Shown here one piece after another: positions 22,039-32,567 of a DNA stretch of 64,000 bases (its first letter is position 1; the number at the start of each line of letters is the position of its first letter). The notes beneath the pieces are model-generated. The model saw only the letters and a list, made by a program, of their open reading frames with translations. It made no database searches and had not been told where the DNA came from. A program made the position numbers and the translations under genes. Source of the DNA: Eutreptiella sp. 'Long Island Sound 2002' (taxonomy: Eukaryota; Euglenozoa; Euglenophyceae; Eutreptiales; Eutreptiaceae); contig OZ038384.1 of assembly GCA_964036045.1 (NCBI GenBank), positions 28,997,771 through 29,061,770 on the forward strand, in the 5' to 3' direction.

Positions 22039-22494
22039 TCACCAACTTTCTCCCATCTCCAGCGCCAGTGTGATGCACTTTCTCACTGTGAGCACAAATT
22101 TGGTGCACAAAAAAACATTCACCTTACCAAAAAATTCTGTATATTTTACCAAACCCTCCCCAAGAAGCCTTGGGAGATGTACTAAAACTTCGTCAGTTGA
22201 GGGTTCTTTGGATTTAAATTTCAATACGATATTTGAGGAATTGATACAAATGAACTGGTTCTCTTTGAAAATACACCAGCAAGGGATTTGGGAAGCACCA
22301 CAATTCAAACATCGCAGCCGACACACATGAGAAAAAACGTAATCAAAATGTTGGACTGGTCTGATGCAGTGGTCCATTGCATTTTGTGTCCAAATGGGCC
22401 ACACCACACAGATATCCCTATCGCTGAGGAATGGTTGGGCACCAACAAAGTTAGCACCTTCAAATCTAATGCAACCCACATCTGACTGCCCCAC
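22039..22494 (-). CDS. Candidate exon, Cys-containing protein of unknown family
   Basis: The 151-codon frame has a GTG at its 5' edge, so the real start is probably upstream or in another exon. It contains CRLRCLNCGASQIPCWC, then a mixed helical region (LPRLLGEGLVKYTEFFGKVN) and ends at GAAAGTTG followed by GTGAGT and a T-rich run. That is a good splice donor, so the TGA at the end of the frame may lie in an intron. It could be a zinc-binding host or transposon gene. No family recognised, and it is not contiguous with FIS1 although both are on the minus strand. Confidence 0.35.
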   Translation of the reverse strand: MGQSDVGCIRFEGANFVGAQPFLSDRDICVVWPIWTQNAMDHCIRPVQHFDYVFSHVCRLRCLNCGASQIPCWCIFKENQFICINSSNIVLKFKSKEPSTDEVLVHLPRLLGEGLVKYTEFFGKVNVFLCTKFVLTVRKCITLALEMGESW

Positions 22495-23032
22495 ATGGCA
22501 CCCACCCAGCAGTATAAACGTATGTTTGCATCGTATGAATGCAGCATTCCACCTTGCTCTAGACAGCCGATGGGTGTTAAACTGCGGACTTTCAGACAGC
22601 TAAAATCATCGCTGAGCTAGCGCAGAATCGTCAACGCCAGTCTAAGAGCAACAACAGCCCAGGAAGAGCTCCTGGTCTTGCAAACTTGACCAATATGTAT
22701 CTGAACAACTGCAGGGGAGGTCACTGAAATGAAATTGCGGATCAGGAGAGGGTCATCAGCGACGCTGAGAAACAGCCCCAGATCCTGGGTGTCTTTGCAA
22801 ATAACTGACATACTGACAACCAAAACATTAGAACTGCAGGGGGTAAAGGTCAAATCTTTCCGCAGTGTAGTTCATACAGCCCCAGGGAAATTGGGGGATA
22901 AAAAAGGGGTCATACATGATGCACTGCAGCCGTAGTTTAGTAGCAGTAGATACAAAATATACCCAAGGATCAGCACACCTACTGGTGTACAATTAATTTT
23001 TGCATCGCAAGAGGATGCATGTGGACAAATTT

Positions 23033-23527
23033 CTACTTCTTCCCACCTTTCATTAACACTGCACCCAGTAGCACAGCCCCAGCAAACACTCCAGCTGCAA
23101 TGCCAAGTCCCAACCGCCCATCCTGCTGTAATTTATTCTGAATCAATTGTTGCAACGCCAGCACTTGTTTGTTGTCAGGCTGCACCGCCAATAGCTCCTG
23201 CACTGTGTCCCCAGCCTGCCCATACTCCGCCAGCTTGAACTGCCCTGTGGCAATACAATACCCACAATCAAAGCGCATTTGGCTGTCGGTTTTTGGCTGC
23301 ACACGGATGTCTTGCAAAAGACGGATGCCCTGCACTAAGTCTTTGCGGTTTTGGCTTTTGATGAGAAGACATGCCAAAGGAAAGAGCGTTTCAACCCTTT
23401 GGTCTTTGCTCCATTTGTCCTTGCACTGCTGAATGGCGTCAGAGAAGTCCATGTTCTTCTCCTGTTCCAACTGCATGGCAGTCATTTCGGCCAACTCTTG
23501 TACATCCGTTTCTGTAGCCAAAGACAT
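23033..23527 (-). CDS. FIS1: Mitochondrial fission 1 protein
   Basis: FIS1 is a tail-anchored adaptor on the mitochondrial and peroxisomal outer membrane that takes part in organelle division with dynamin-related proteins. The call is a 164-residue protein starting at the ATG at 23527-23525, which has A at -3; the same frame continues 28 codons upstream but only from a GTG, and the 164-residue form matches the usual 145-170. The TPR-like core lies at about 43-118, with LACLLIKSQNRKDLVQGI (51-68) and YCIATGQFKLAEYGQAG (90-106) matching the two FIS1 helix pairs. A membrane helix spans about 140-160, followed by the basic KGGKK end. The stop is TAG. There is no intron, which is unusual enough here to leave a retrocopy possible, but the frame is intact. 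No clear partner genes nearby. Confidence 0.92.
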   Translation of the reverse strand: MSLATETDVQELAEMTAMQLEQEKNMDFSDAIQQCKDKWSKDQRVETLFPLACLLIKSQNRKDLVQGIRLLQDIRVQPKTDSQMRFDCGYCIATGQFKLAEYGQAGDTVQELLAVQPDNKQVLALQQLIQNKLQQDGRLGLGIAAGVFAGAVLLGAVLMKGGKK

Positions 23528-24926
23528 TGTGTTAAGAAAGACTGTGCCGCAAACCGTTCCGAATCGACAGTGCCGGAGCACACAACAGGACGGCAAATTC
23601 ATGTCGGACACCTAAGCACTGGGCAGTGCTCAGCACAGAGGGCAGCCATGGCAAATTCAACTGAGCCAAGTGGAACGTTGGCTCGCTGTGCATTTTTGCA
23701 CTCAACCATGGTTAGGCCTCGTGGGTGTTGCCCGCACATGCCATCTCTTCCAAGAAAAAGTGAACTTTATTCAATATGCCTGGCCATCACTTTCCACACA
23801 CTGTTATCATAAGCATGGTGCATTTGTGCCAGCCACCATGCCTGCTGATCGCCAGTCTAATTCCTAAAAATGACGCTGGCCTGACAATACGAGTTACAGG
23901 GAGCGTGTACAACATGCAGCATAACATCACATGTTTGCATCATCTTGGTCAGGGCTGTCATCTAGGTGATCATGATTCACCATGGTCAACCGTCATGGTG
24001 GCATGGCACCTGCTGTTTGTGGAACACTTGCACTGTGGGTCGGGTACATGCTGTATACTACATGTGCACATGATTCCGGGGTTGTTCCTGAGTACTTACA
24101 AAGCTGGAACTGTTCACCTCCTCATTCGACAAGCCCAGCGCTTCGGAAGTCAGTCACAAGAAAGAAGATCATGATAGCCGTGGCTGATGATCATGCTCTG
24201 CATGATGACCTCATGCCATGACATGCTCAACCAAGAACAGCCTAGGCTGTCACGCCTCTCAGCCTTTCTCGGGGGGGGGCTTCAATTGGTCGGTAGGCTG
24301 AGCTGGATGTCCCCGCCATAGACACTTCCAGCCATTGTTCTTCAGCAAGTTCACAGCAGTGCGTCCGGGTTTTTGCTAGGCGACTGTCCCGGTGCTTCCG
24401 CCAGTGTTCGCTTGTCCCCCCTCGGGGGGGGGGGGGGGGCTGTTGAAATGCTAGACCCCAGCAGGGTTGTGGCGGCTGAAGGCCCCAGAGGGGGTGGGGG
24501 GCGGGTTGGGGAGGGGGGGCTAGCGGGCCCAGGGGGGGGGTGTTGGGGGGTAGGTGGTATTTGTGTTGAAGGGCACACGACCCCCAGGTTCTTTCCGGGC
24601 ATGCAACACAAGGACAGTCGCATGCGCCCCTGACCTCTTTTCGGGCAAGAGTCCCTCCAAAAAAAATAATGGGGTTAGGGAGGGCAAGAAACACTATTTA
24701 GTGTTGAAAAATTCCTCTGAATCCGATTGATTAGTGTGGGAAAATTCCTTCAAATTGCTTGCGGTGGTTCCCGCTACTGCTTGATGGGGAGGTGAAGGCT
24801 ATTTGCTGGAGTCGAACGAGCTATTTGATGATCAACTCTCCGTTTCCGGTTGTCTTCTGTGGGTCGCAGCCCTCTCCTTTGGATTCCGGTCTACACACCA
24901 GGGATTTTGTGCGCATCACTTGATCC
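23528..24926. other. No supportable gene; G/C-run region
   Basis: The part 24270-24540 carries several G runs of 7-18 bases (for example 24425-24441) that produce Pro-rich or Gly-rich frames on either strand. These frames have no domain. No promoter element for FIS1 could be recognised upstream of 23527. Confidence 0.35.
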
Positions 24927-24988
24927 CCTGTCTGGTCAGTACACCACGGATTTTGTGCGCACAAAATCCTTGGTGGGCTGACCGGACA
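24927..24988. repeat. Hairpin-forming palindrome
   Basis: A perfect 22-bp palindrome (half-site GGATTTTGTGC) lies at 24948-24969. The flanks extend the symmetry imperfectly (CTGGTCAG...CCAC against GTGG...CTGACCGG). A third partial copy, GGGATTTTGTGCGCA, lies at 24901. Confidence 0.7.
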
Positions 24989-25249
24989 AGTGTGAAACTC
25001 AATGCAGGGCAATGACAAGAGCAAAGGCTAAGCAGTGTTAGAAACCCATAATCTGCAACAATACAGCGTACACATGACGTGAAAGTTCGGATTTTCGCCT
25101 AAACATTGGCATCAGTTGCAAAGTTCATGTGAGGTAATTCGACTAGTGCCCACCCACTGCCCGCCCATTAGTTGACCCTGATGGGATCACAGCTTTGCCT
25201 TGTGGAGAGGAAGGTTACACAGGATTTCTAGGTCATTCCATTTCACCCT

Positions 25250-27003
25250 ACATTGCAGCCATGTGCACACGCCCTGTTCCAACCACTGCTCCCTCAACCA
25301 GCACCACTGCACGGTGTATTCCTGAACACCGCACCGGACAGCAGAGGGATACACCTCACTAACGGCGACACCCTTGGCCAAACCATCCCTCTGTGCCACG
25401 CCTATCACATCGCCGCGGCAACAGGCACAGGAAGGGTCATAGAAAGGGGGGTTCCAAGGGGGGTCCCAGCCCAAACAAAGTTGACCCCCTTAACCCCCCC
25501 CCAAGGGCTGGTGATAGTTGCTGTACACTTATTTTGACCCCATAAACAACCCTCATAACTGTGGTCCGCTACTTTACCCTTGCAACAACACCTGATATCC
25601 GGGGGGGGGGGGGGGTTCCTAGGCTACCCTTCCTTGGAAGCACCCCATACCTTCACTGAAAGTCATGAAAAATTGACACTCCTGCAGCCTGTCCTTTCTG
25701 CATGGCCCCGTGATATCCCAACCCTTCAAATCAAGCTAGGGCCTCACCTAACATTCCCCTTTGTTGCATTTCTTCCTCTCGACAATACCCATTTCAATGC
25801 ACACGGTATGAAAGGATCCTTTGCCCCTGAAGAGTGCCTGCTGTTTACCCTTTGTTTTGATGAGGTTCACATACCAGTGTATGCTATTGGCCTGTGAGAT
25901 TCACACCCTGAGGGTAGGATTGGTAAAATCATCGACATGTCTGTACGTTCCCTGTGAAGATTTCTGCTCCAATATTTCCAGAATTTCAAGCCACTGCATT
26001 GCATGATTGCAGAAACCAACATCGAGCATCCGCCCTCCACCGATCTTGCCGTCCTAACTATATCACGATGCTACGCACACTTGTTTCTGCAGGTTCCACT
26101 CCACCATATACCACATCCTCATTAAATGTGAGCCCTCACGGTTTTCGGTCAATTGGTGCGATGCCTCACTGCCCACTGCAGGCGACTTGGTCCTGAAACG
26201 GTCCCTGTGGACCTCTCCCACAATTGCTTTACCCTTTGTGCCATGTGGGACCGTTGGCCCAACCGTTGGTCCCCAAGCTGCCCCCCAGTGCTTCAATCTA
26301 TGGTGCTAGCCTTGATTCTGAAATGCATCAGCGTGTGTTCCTCCTCTATCACACGCACTCTGAATCTCCAAACCATTGTACAGGGTTTTGGTTACAAGTA
26401 TCACCTGTAAAAGTGGTGGTAAGGTGTCCGTGTTTCCACAATTTCTGACTGCCCTTACGCCATGAGTTGGGTCAAGGGTGCCGCAGACCCAACTGGCACA
26501 CGTGGCTGCTCCCTTCCGGAGGGTCAGACATTCCACGACACCGCCATAGCCACCAACCCCGCCGTGATTTGGCCCCGGGCACAACTATTGGCCAGGTGCG
26601 CATCACCAAGTCCATCCTTCATGACAGGGACCTCTGTGTGCTATCGGACCTCATGGCACAGACGGTGCACCGCAACCCCAACATCACCGCCTTCCACCCG
26701 CGGCGGGGCCCCGGGGATTACGGCTCCCTTATTGAGTCCTTAGCCACTTGCATGCGCAGCGACCACTGCCCGATCCACACCCACTACATGGCCGCCCACC
26801 TAGTGGATGTCAATCCCCCCACCAGCCTCCGCTTCTCCTCCAGCAAACCCAAACCCGCCACTTTCAACAAGGAGGGTTGGTACAAGGACGCGGCCAAGAG
26901 GAAGTTGTTGCTCTCCGACCCCGCCAGTCAAGCAAAGAGACCCTCCCCATCTACTCTCTCCCTAGTTGCTCACAATGGGAGTGGGACGCAGCTATGGGTA
27001 TAA
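25250..27003 (+). pseudogene. Unidentified plus-strand coding pieces
   Basis: Several protein-like stretches follow each other in different phases: 25253-25440 (HGVFLNTAPDSRGIHLTNGD), 25616-25897 (PTLQIKLGPHLTFPFVAFLP), 25954-26130, 26290-26410 and 26467-27003 (NKEGWYKDAAKRKLLL near the end). Either introns or frameshifts separate them. The last piece is 178 codons long. No domain is recognised, so the function is unknown. The right end meets the edge of a segment described at 27002-31482. Confidence 0.35.
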
Positions 27004-27064
27004 AGTCTGAAGTCTGAAGTCTGATTTGGCACGTCGTGTCGCAGACCCACATTAGAGCACATCC

Positions 27065-27540
27065 AAGTAAAAGTCTGATAAAAGTGCACACCCCCCCCCC
27101 CAGACACACAGGAACTAGAATTCAGGAAAATGGTGATAACAGTGCAGACCCCCCCCCCCCCCCCAGAGACACACAGCAACTTCACATCAAGAAAATGGTG
27201 ATAAAAGTGCAGTACCCCCGCCCCCCACAGACACACAGGAACTTCACTTCAGGAAAATGGTGGGTTGGGGAAAATAGGGGGGGTTGGAATGGAAAATGTG
27301 GAGAAGGGAACTCTAGGAAAAGTCTGATACAAGGGTCCCCCACCCAAAAAAAACACACAACCGTTCAGTTCAAGAAAATGATGGGCTAGGGAAAATATGG
27401 GGTTTGAAAATGTGGAAAAGGCAATTCTGGGAAAAATGTGGCAAAAGTGCCCCCCCCCCCAAAAAAAAACACCCAAACCTCTTGGAAAATGGGGGGTTGG
27501 GGAAAATGTGGGAAAGGGAAAACCAAGGGAAATGGGAAAC
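27065..27540 (+). repeat. Degenerate 60-100 bp tandem repeat with C runs
   Basis: The unit AAAATGGTGATAAAAGTGCA, a C run of 7-16 bases, ACACACAGGAACTTCA recurs at about 27070, 27130 and 27190. Related longer units with GGGAAAATGTGG follow to 27540. Confidence 0.6.
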
Positions 27541-27695
27541 CGTTAGAGCACAACATCGGACAGAAAATGAAAAATACAATTCATGCTGATGGTTGCTCAT
27601 GTATGAATGGACTTGCAGAGAAGGAGAACATGGGTACGATGGGGATGGGCACGGCAAGCATGCAAAAGCACAATACCACTGCAACCCCAGCTGTG

Positions 27696-28460
27696 TCATT
27701 CATCAATGAGTCCATCCATGTCATCCACCGGCACCTGGGAACATGGTTGTGAGCTGCTGGGTGGTGCAGCAGAACGGGTAACACGATCCGTTGGGGGGAC
27801 CCAATCAGAGTCCATTTGGGCCAGCAAAGGCAATGCCTGTTGCATAGCAATGTCTAGGGCTTGTCGCCGGTTCATGTTATATGGCACCTTCACACCCATG
27901 GCACGGAAGCAATCACAAATGCGAGCGCGTGTCTAGTCACGCAATGTGCCTGCCTTTGCGGCACATACCAGCTTGGCCTGTGCACGGGCCAAGGCACGCT
28001 TTGGGTCGGACTTCCGTGGTGCCACTGCTTCCTCTTCACTATTATTTTCAGCAGCCTCGGCTGCATCATCGACAAGCTGCACCATTGCCTCACCACACGG
28101 TCTTGGATCTTTGACAAAGCATGTGTGGCAAACCAGACATGTGTTGCACCAGATGCGCACAGACTGCCTGCACACTGCACAGTCCATGCCCCTTCGGAAA
28201 GTGAAGAAGTCATGGTTGCCACCATGCTGAGCAGGCGGCCCGCAGTAGGTGGGTTGGGGTATGAACGACGACCCTGGTCGGGGCGCTGTGGCCGGGGACC
28301 GAGGGCGAACTCCTGTGGCTCGGCGGCCCGCAGTACGTGGGTTGGGGGCTGAAGACGACCCTGGTCGGGGCGCTGTGGCCTGGGACTGAGGGGCAACTCT
28401 TGCGGCTCGGCGGCCCGCAGTGGGTGGGAGATGAACGCATGGGTGTTGGGGCAGGCCCAA
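27696..28460 (-). pseudogene. Gene with CX2CX7CX2CX2CX2C cluster, one in-frame stop
   Basis: One frame runs from 28460 to 27696 with a single TAG at 27933-27935. The first 75 residues are repetitive Pro/Arg-rich sequence made by the 87/88-bp tandem repeat. A cysteine cluster follows at residues 94-122 (C94, C97, C105, C108, C111, C114, C122; genomic 28181-28095), then an acidic-to-basic segment (AAENNSEEEAVAPRKSDPKR). After the TAG comes a folded-looking end (NMNRRQALDIAMQQALPLLA). The cluster spacing equals that of the decayed frame at 17641-17721. Zinc binding is likely. The family is unknown; a transposon-linked Cys cluster is one option. Confidence 0.5.
28236..28430 (-). repeat. 87/88-bp tandem repeat
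   Basis: CGGCCCGCAGT recurs at 28236, 28324 and 28411 with GGTCGGGGCGCTGTGGCC between. Since 88 and 87 differ by one base, the encoded protein repeat changes phase between units. Confidence 0.75.
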
Positions 28461-28585
28461 CCCAAATGTCTGGGTCAGAGACGCGACAGTCTAGACCCAA
28501 GACGCACTTCCTCGCCTCAAGGGGGAGGTTGAAAATAAAAGAGTGCCCTATGTGTAAGAGACGCTCGGTGCACACTTGCCGAAGA
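28411..28585 (-). repeat. Direct repeat R1, left copy
   Basis: It is nearly identical to 29525-29700 in the same orientation (shared AAATGTCTGGGTCAGAGACG and AAAGAGTGCCCTATGTGTAA). On the minus strand both encode RLLHIGHSF(I/V)FNLP, so a coding exon was duplicated. Confidence 0.75.
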
Positions 28586-29524
28586 GCTGGAAATTGGAAC
28601 GTCTCGCCGAAGTCTGGGGTCGCTGCGGGGGGGCTTGCGCAGGTTGCAATGACCCAAATTGCGGCCTCTCCGGTGGGGGGGCGGACTGAGACGCTCGCCG
28701 CTCGAGCAATGAACCGTACTGCGGGGTGGGGCATGGCCGCTTTGGGGCGGGAGCCAGTGGGAGGAGTGAGGAACGGCGGTGCCCGCTATACTGGGTCAGC
28801 CTCACCTGATCACTCGCTGGAGGGGGCAGTGGCCGACGAGGCACAGGTTGTGGGGCCGGCTTGGGGATACGGGGGGGGTTTTGGGGTAGCACACAGGATT
28901 TCAAGCACCACTGCTGCATGCTCCTCGTCCCTGCTGAGGAAATGCGAACGGCTAATTCGCATGCCCTCCTGCCACACCCGCAGGGGGTTTTTCTTGGGCT
29001 GCTAAACCGCAAACCGGTACATCACTCGGCGGTTAAGCACCCCGTCTACGAAACACTGAACCCCACTCCCGTGATTCTCCCGGATGAACTGCAGTGTTTT
29101 GGCATTGTAGGGCCCATGAACAGTGGGTTTGGGGGGGGTGGGGGGGTCCTTGGGTACGTACTTGGGGGGTTGTGGGATGGCGGTGGCACGGCAGTGCACA
29201 TCAGGGCCTCCTCCACGGCTTCCAGGGTTACCTGGTATGGAGTTGAGGTAACGTGGGGTCTGGGCGGAGGACTTACTGGCACTGGAGAGGTTGTTGGTGC
29301 ACGGCTGGATGAAGGGGGAGAGGGGGGCAGTGTCAGCAATGGAGGCTGGGGCGAGGCCAGTTCGCTGAGACACTTCTCAGCGTGAGAGTCCCACGGTGGC
29401 GATGGGGGTTGGTCTCCAAACCGCAGGAGCTCCGGCAGATCCCCCCAGCCGCATTCCGGGAAGGAAGGGTTGGAGGGGACGGAAGAGGCCAGGCTAAGGG
29501 GGCTAGACGACATGGCAAGTTGCG
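28586..29524 (-). pseudogene. Pro-rich coding pieces between R1 repeats
   Basis: Minus-strand frames in different phases read 29513-29046 (Pro/Ser-rich), 29160-29002 (KTLQFIRENHGSGVQCFVDG, clearly protein-like) and 29012-28548 (Pro/Arg-rich). G/C runs near the phase changes (for example 29127-29145) are likely frameshift sites. Together with the frame at 27696-28460 they may be parts of one gene. No family recognised. Confidence 0.35.
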
Positions 29525-29700
29525 GCCTGCAGTGGGTGGGGGATGAACGCGTGGGTGTTCGGGCAGGCCCAACTCAAATGTCTGGGTCAGAGACGCGACG
29601 GTCTAGACCCCAAACTCACTTCCTCACCTCAATGGGGAGGTTGAAAACAAAAGAGTGCCCTATGTGTAAGAGACGCCCAGTGCAAACTTGCCTCCTATGC
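29525..29700 (-). repeat. Direct repeat R1, right copy
   Basis: Partner of 28411-28585. Encodes RLLHIGHSFVFNLP on the minus strand. Confidence 0.75.
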
Positions 29701-29808
29701 AATACACCAATTTCCCTTTGTGTCAAGAGAGACATGCACAACAAAGAACAGATAAGCACCGAAGGGACATAGGTACAAGGAGAATGTGACACATAGCAAA
29801 ACCCCTTC

Positions 29809-30534
29809 TCAGATGTCTTGTTTTTGGAGCTTAAAGTCGGATACACCCTGTGGGGAGTGGTGTGGACCCCTCAGGGACTCCCTGTGGGTGCCCATGGCAT
29901 TTTGGGGCTGCCGCTCCAAGGCACGGAGAGGCTGCAGTGGAGAGTGGACCTGTCTCTCTGCTGATGGCATGGCACACCGGCTGCTGTGGCGGCCCGGGCA
30001 GTTCTCAGTGCACAAAATGGTGCTGTTTTTCAAAGTCTCTGGCGACACAAAACAGGGCCTAAGAAAAAGGTCCCTGCAGGGGTTTGTGGCACAGCCCAAA
30101 CCCAAAATTGGCAGAGCAACCCCACAACGTGCACAATTGAATAACATCATCACTGAAGGGCTTGCAAAGAGGACCACAATGGGGACAGGGTGAATACATG
30201 ACACGTACATGTTACCTATAGTCGCACAAATCGTACCGATAGAATTCGGGTTGACAAATAGAAGGGTCATGGTACCTACGCAAACATCAAACAAATGGTA
30301 GCCCACATGACACACTTTTTCATATGCTGATGCACAAGGTAGGGGGAGGGCAGTGTTTTCCCTACTTTGTAGTATTTTCCAAATGCTTTTCCATACGACC
30401 TGGCAAAAGAGCACAAAGGGAGGCAAAGCATGTAAACATGGGAAGCACAGCAAAACAGAGCATGCGTAGGGGTGGTTTCTCTGTATATAGTCCTTGCCAG
30501 TTCCTTTTCCAAATAAACAACAAATTGTTAGCAC
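29809..30534 (-). CDS. Unidentified Cys-rich open frame
   Basis: A 241-codon uninterrupted minus-strand frame opens on GTG; the first ATG with protein-like sequence after it is near 30210. The C-terminal half carries NCARCGVALP, CATNPCRD and TENCPGRHSSRC, which could be zinc ligands, then a Gln/Arg/Pro-rich tail. The N-terminal half is hydrophobic and may not be coding. A competing plus-strand frame (29786-30193) overlaps. No family recognised. It may be an upstream exon of the broken gene to its left. Confidence 0.3.
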   Translation of the reverse strand: MLTICCLFGKGTGKDYIQRNHPYACSVLLCFPCLHALPPFVLFCQVVWKSIWKILQSRENTALPLPCASAYEKVCHVGYHLFDVCVGTMTLLFVNPNSIGTICATIGNMYVSCIHPVPIVVLFASPSVMMLFNCARCGVALPILGLGCATNPCRDLFLRPCFVSPETLKNSTILCTENCPGRHSSRCAMPSAERQVHSPLQPLRALERQPQNAMGTHRESLRGPHHSPQGVSDFKLQKQDI

Positions 30535-31260
30535 ATTCTGATGGATGCAGAAACAAGCATGTCAAAGGCCCTTCTCAGTTATATTTTAATGCGACTTTCG
30601 AGTGTAGCGCATGAGTGTTGGTGTTGCATAGAAACTTTCCTTGGGTTCCTACATATTTTTAACGTGTAGTTATGTCCATGGAGGGGCATGGCATATCATG
30701 GTGGGAGCCGCTTTTTGAGGGTATGTGTTATATGCATGGTATGTGCTTCGATATGCTCACGCCCATGTTATATATCTCCGTTTGTAGGAAGATATATGGG
30801 TTGTCAGCGTATTCATCACTGAAGGGGTCTATGGTCGTAGGCGCCAGGGCCTAGACCACACACAACCAAAACACCTCAAGGATGTTCTGCATAATAAAAT
30901 TGTGAGCACATTCTGATCGGATGCAAAAACAAACATGTCAAAACCCCTTCTCAGCTGTAGTTAGCATGTTCATCACTGAAGGGTATATGGTCGTAGGCGC
31001 CAAGGCCTAGACCACAAACAACCAAAACACCTCCAGGGTGTTCTGCATAATCAATTTGAAACAACAGCAGAAACATTTAGACTGCAGCTACTGAGAGGGG
31101 AGGGGGGTTCCATTTCCCAGCTTTCCCCGTTCTTGCCAGTATGCCCTCAATTTCTCGGTCTTAGACTATAGGTCCTGAGAGAGAGGGGGGGGGGGGTTCC
31201 ATTTCCCAGCTTTCCCCGTTCTTGCCAGTATGCCCTCAATTTCCCAGTCTCCTTTGGTGG
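30530..31260 (+). repeat. Imperfect local duplications
   Basis: AGCACATTCTGAT-GGATGCA occurs at 30530 and 30903. TCATCACTGAAGGG...GTCGTAGGCGCCA...AACCAAAACACCT occurs at 30817 and 30970. TCCCAGCTTTCCCCGTTCTT occurs at 31114 and 31203. These are stepwise local duplications. Confidence 0.6.
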
Positions 31261-31511
31261 GTGACAGTGGGAGAAGCATGATACTGCGAGGGGGGGGTTT
31301 TCCATGTCATAAGTTTCCCATTTTCCCATTTTCCATAACAAAGTGTGATATAGAGGGAGGGCGTGTAAACGTGTCAGGGAGCAAAGGTCTGCTCTCAAGG
31401 GGGGGGGGGGGGCAACATCGGGGGAGGGGGGGTGGGGGGTTGGGGGTGATGGTCCATAAAAGTTTGAAGTCTGAAGTCTGATAGCCCATTTGGTGACTAC
31501 ACCCATAGCTG

Positions 31512-32567
31512 GTGGGACGGGGACGGCCCCGGGTTGACCGGCTAGGTGCCCATGGGGCCAATGGGCTGCTGGCCCTCCCCGTCACTTCGACCCCGCTCTT
31601 CGTGGCGTGCGATGACCTGCTCTTGCAGCTTGTGGCTACCAAGCCCTCAGGCGTGAACACGGACTCCAGCCGGCTTTCCACCATGTGGCACCACTTCCGG
31701 TGCAACTTTTGGGCACCACATGAGGAAGAGGACGCCACACAGGGGGATTTGGGATTGCGGACAACCGTTGGGCCCACATCTTCAACCACAACCGCCCAGC
31801 TACTGGCCGAACCGAGGACCCGCCGGACCGCAAGATGGTGTGGGGGAAGCCCGAGGACATGTCGCGGCATCTGGAAGGGGAGGACCATATCCGGCTATGG
31901 CCACTGCCATGCTTGACGGCCATGGTGAATCGCGTGAAGGTGACACTAGAGGAAATCGTTGGCAACAGCCTACACGTCATGACACACGTGTGCATAGAGA
32001 CCATCACACTTGTACGCCAACTTCCTCATCGCAACTTCCCTGCAACCTCACTACCTGCGGATCCCACCGCCCTATCGGTATTTTGGGCCGTCTCGATGCA
32101 CATCCCTGATGATGATGTATGTGCACAGTTTGTCGCCATGTCCATTTGCGCCTTCCCGCGTCCTTGGGTCCTCCATTGCATGCCAAGGAAGAGCGGTTCT
32201 CTATGGGTTGTCTTCTCCACGGTCGTCCACAAAGGAGGTGGTCTACCGTGAGATAGGGTTGCACTGTATCATTGGTTTTTGTGGGCTGTTGACGCACACG
32301 GTGTCCTACGCCATCACCCACCCTATCACGCCTGCATTTTGTGCACACAACAGTGGAGTGTGTTGTGGAGTCGTCAGATGCCACTAGAAGCCCATGGGAC
32401 AGAAGTGCTTTGGTTGCGGTGTACAAGTCCTTTGCTACCATCACACTCGCCTTGAGTGCAGCAAGTGCAACGATGAGGTTGACACTGCTACGGGCCCCCG
32501 TTTCATTGAAAAAAAAGAGGGGAAGAGTCGACAGCGGGGGGAGGGGGGTAGATAGTAGACGGTAGGC
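31512..32567 (+). pseudogene. Broken coding region with Cys-rich end
   Basis: Protein-like stretches lie in alternating phases: 31520-31800 (STMWHHFRCNFWAPHEEED), 31835-32010 (MVNRVKVTLEEIVGNSLHVM), 32010-32110 and 32200-32387. The last continues, after an in-frame TAG at 32385-32387, into KCFGCGVQVLCYHHTRLECS to the TAG at 32565. The end has C-x2-C-x5-C-x7-C-x2-C spacing, suggesting zinc binding. Frameshifts are the simplest explanation, because good splice sites are not evident. No family recognised. The left edge meets the segment at 27002-31482. Confidence 0.4.

Noticed and set aside
23528-23611. N-terminal extension of FIS1 by 28 codons
   Set aside because: The extension begins at GTG, has an atypical Cys-rich composition, and the ATG at 23527 gives the usual family length with a good Kozak context.
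24242-24694. 150-codon Pro-rich minus-strand frame
   Set aside because: It is created by G runs; both strands are open and there is no domain.
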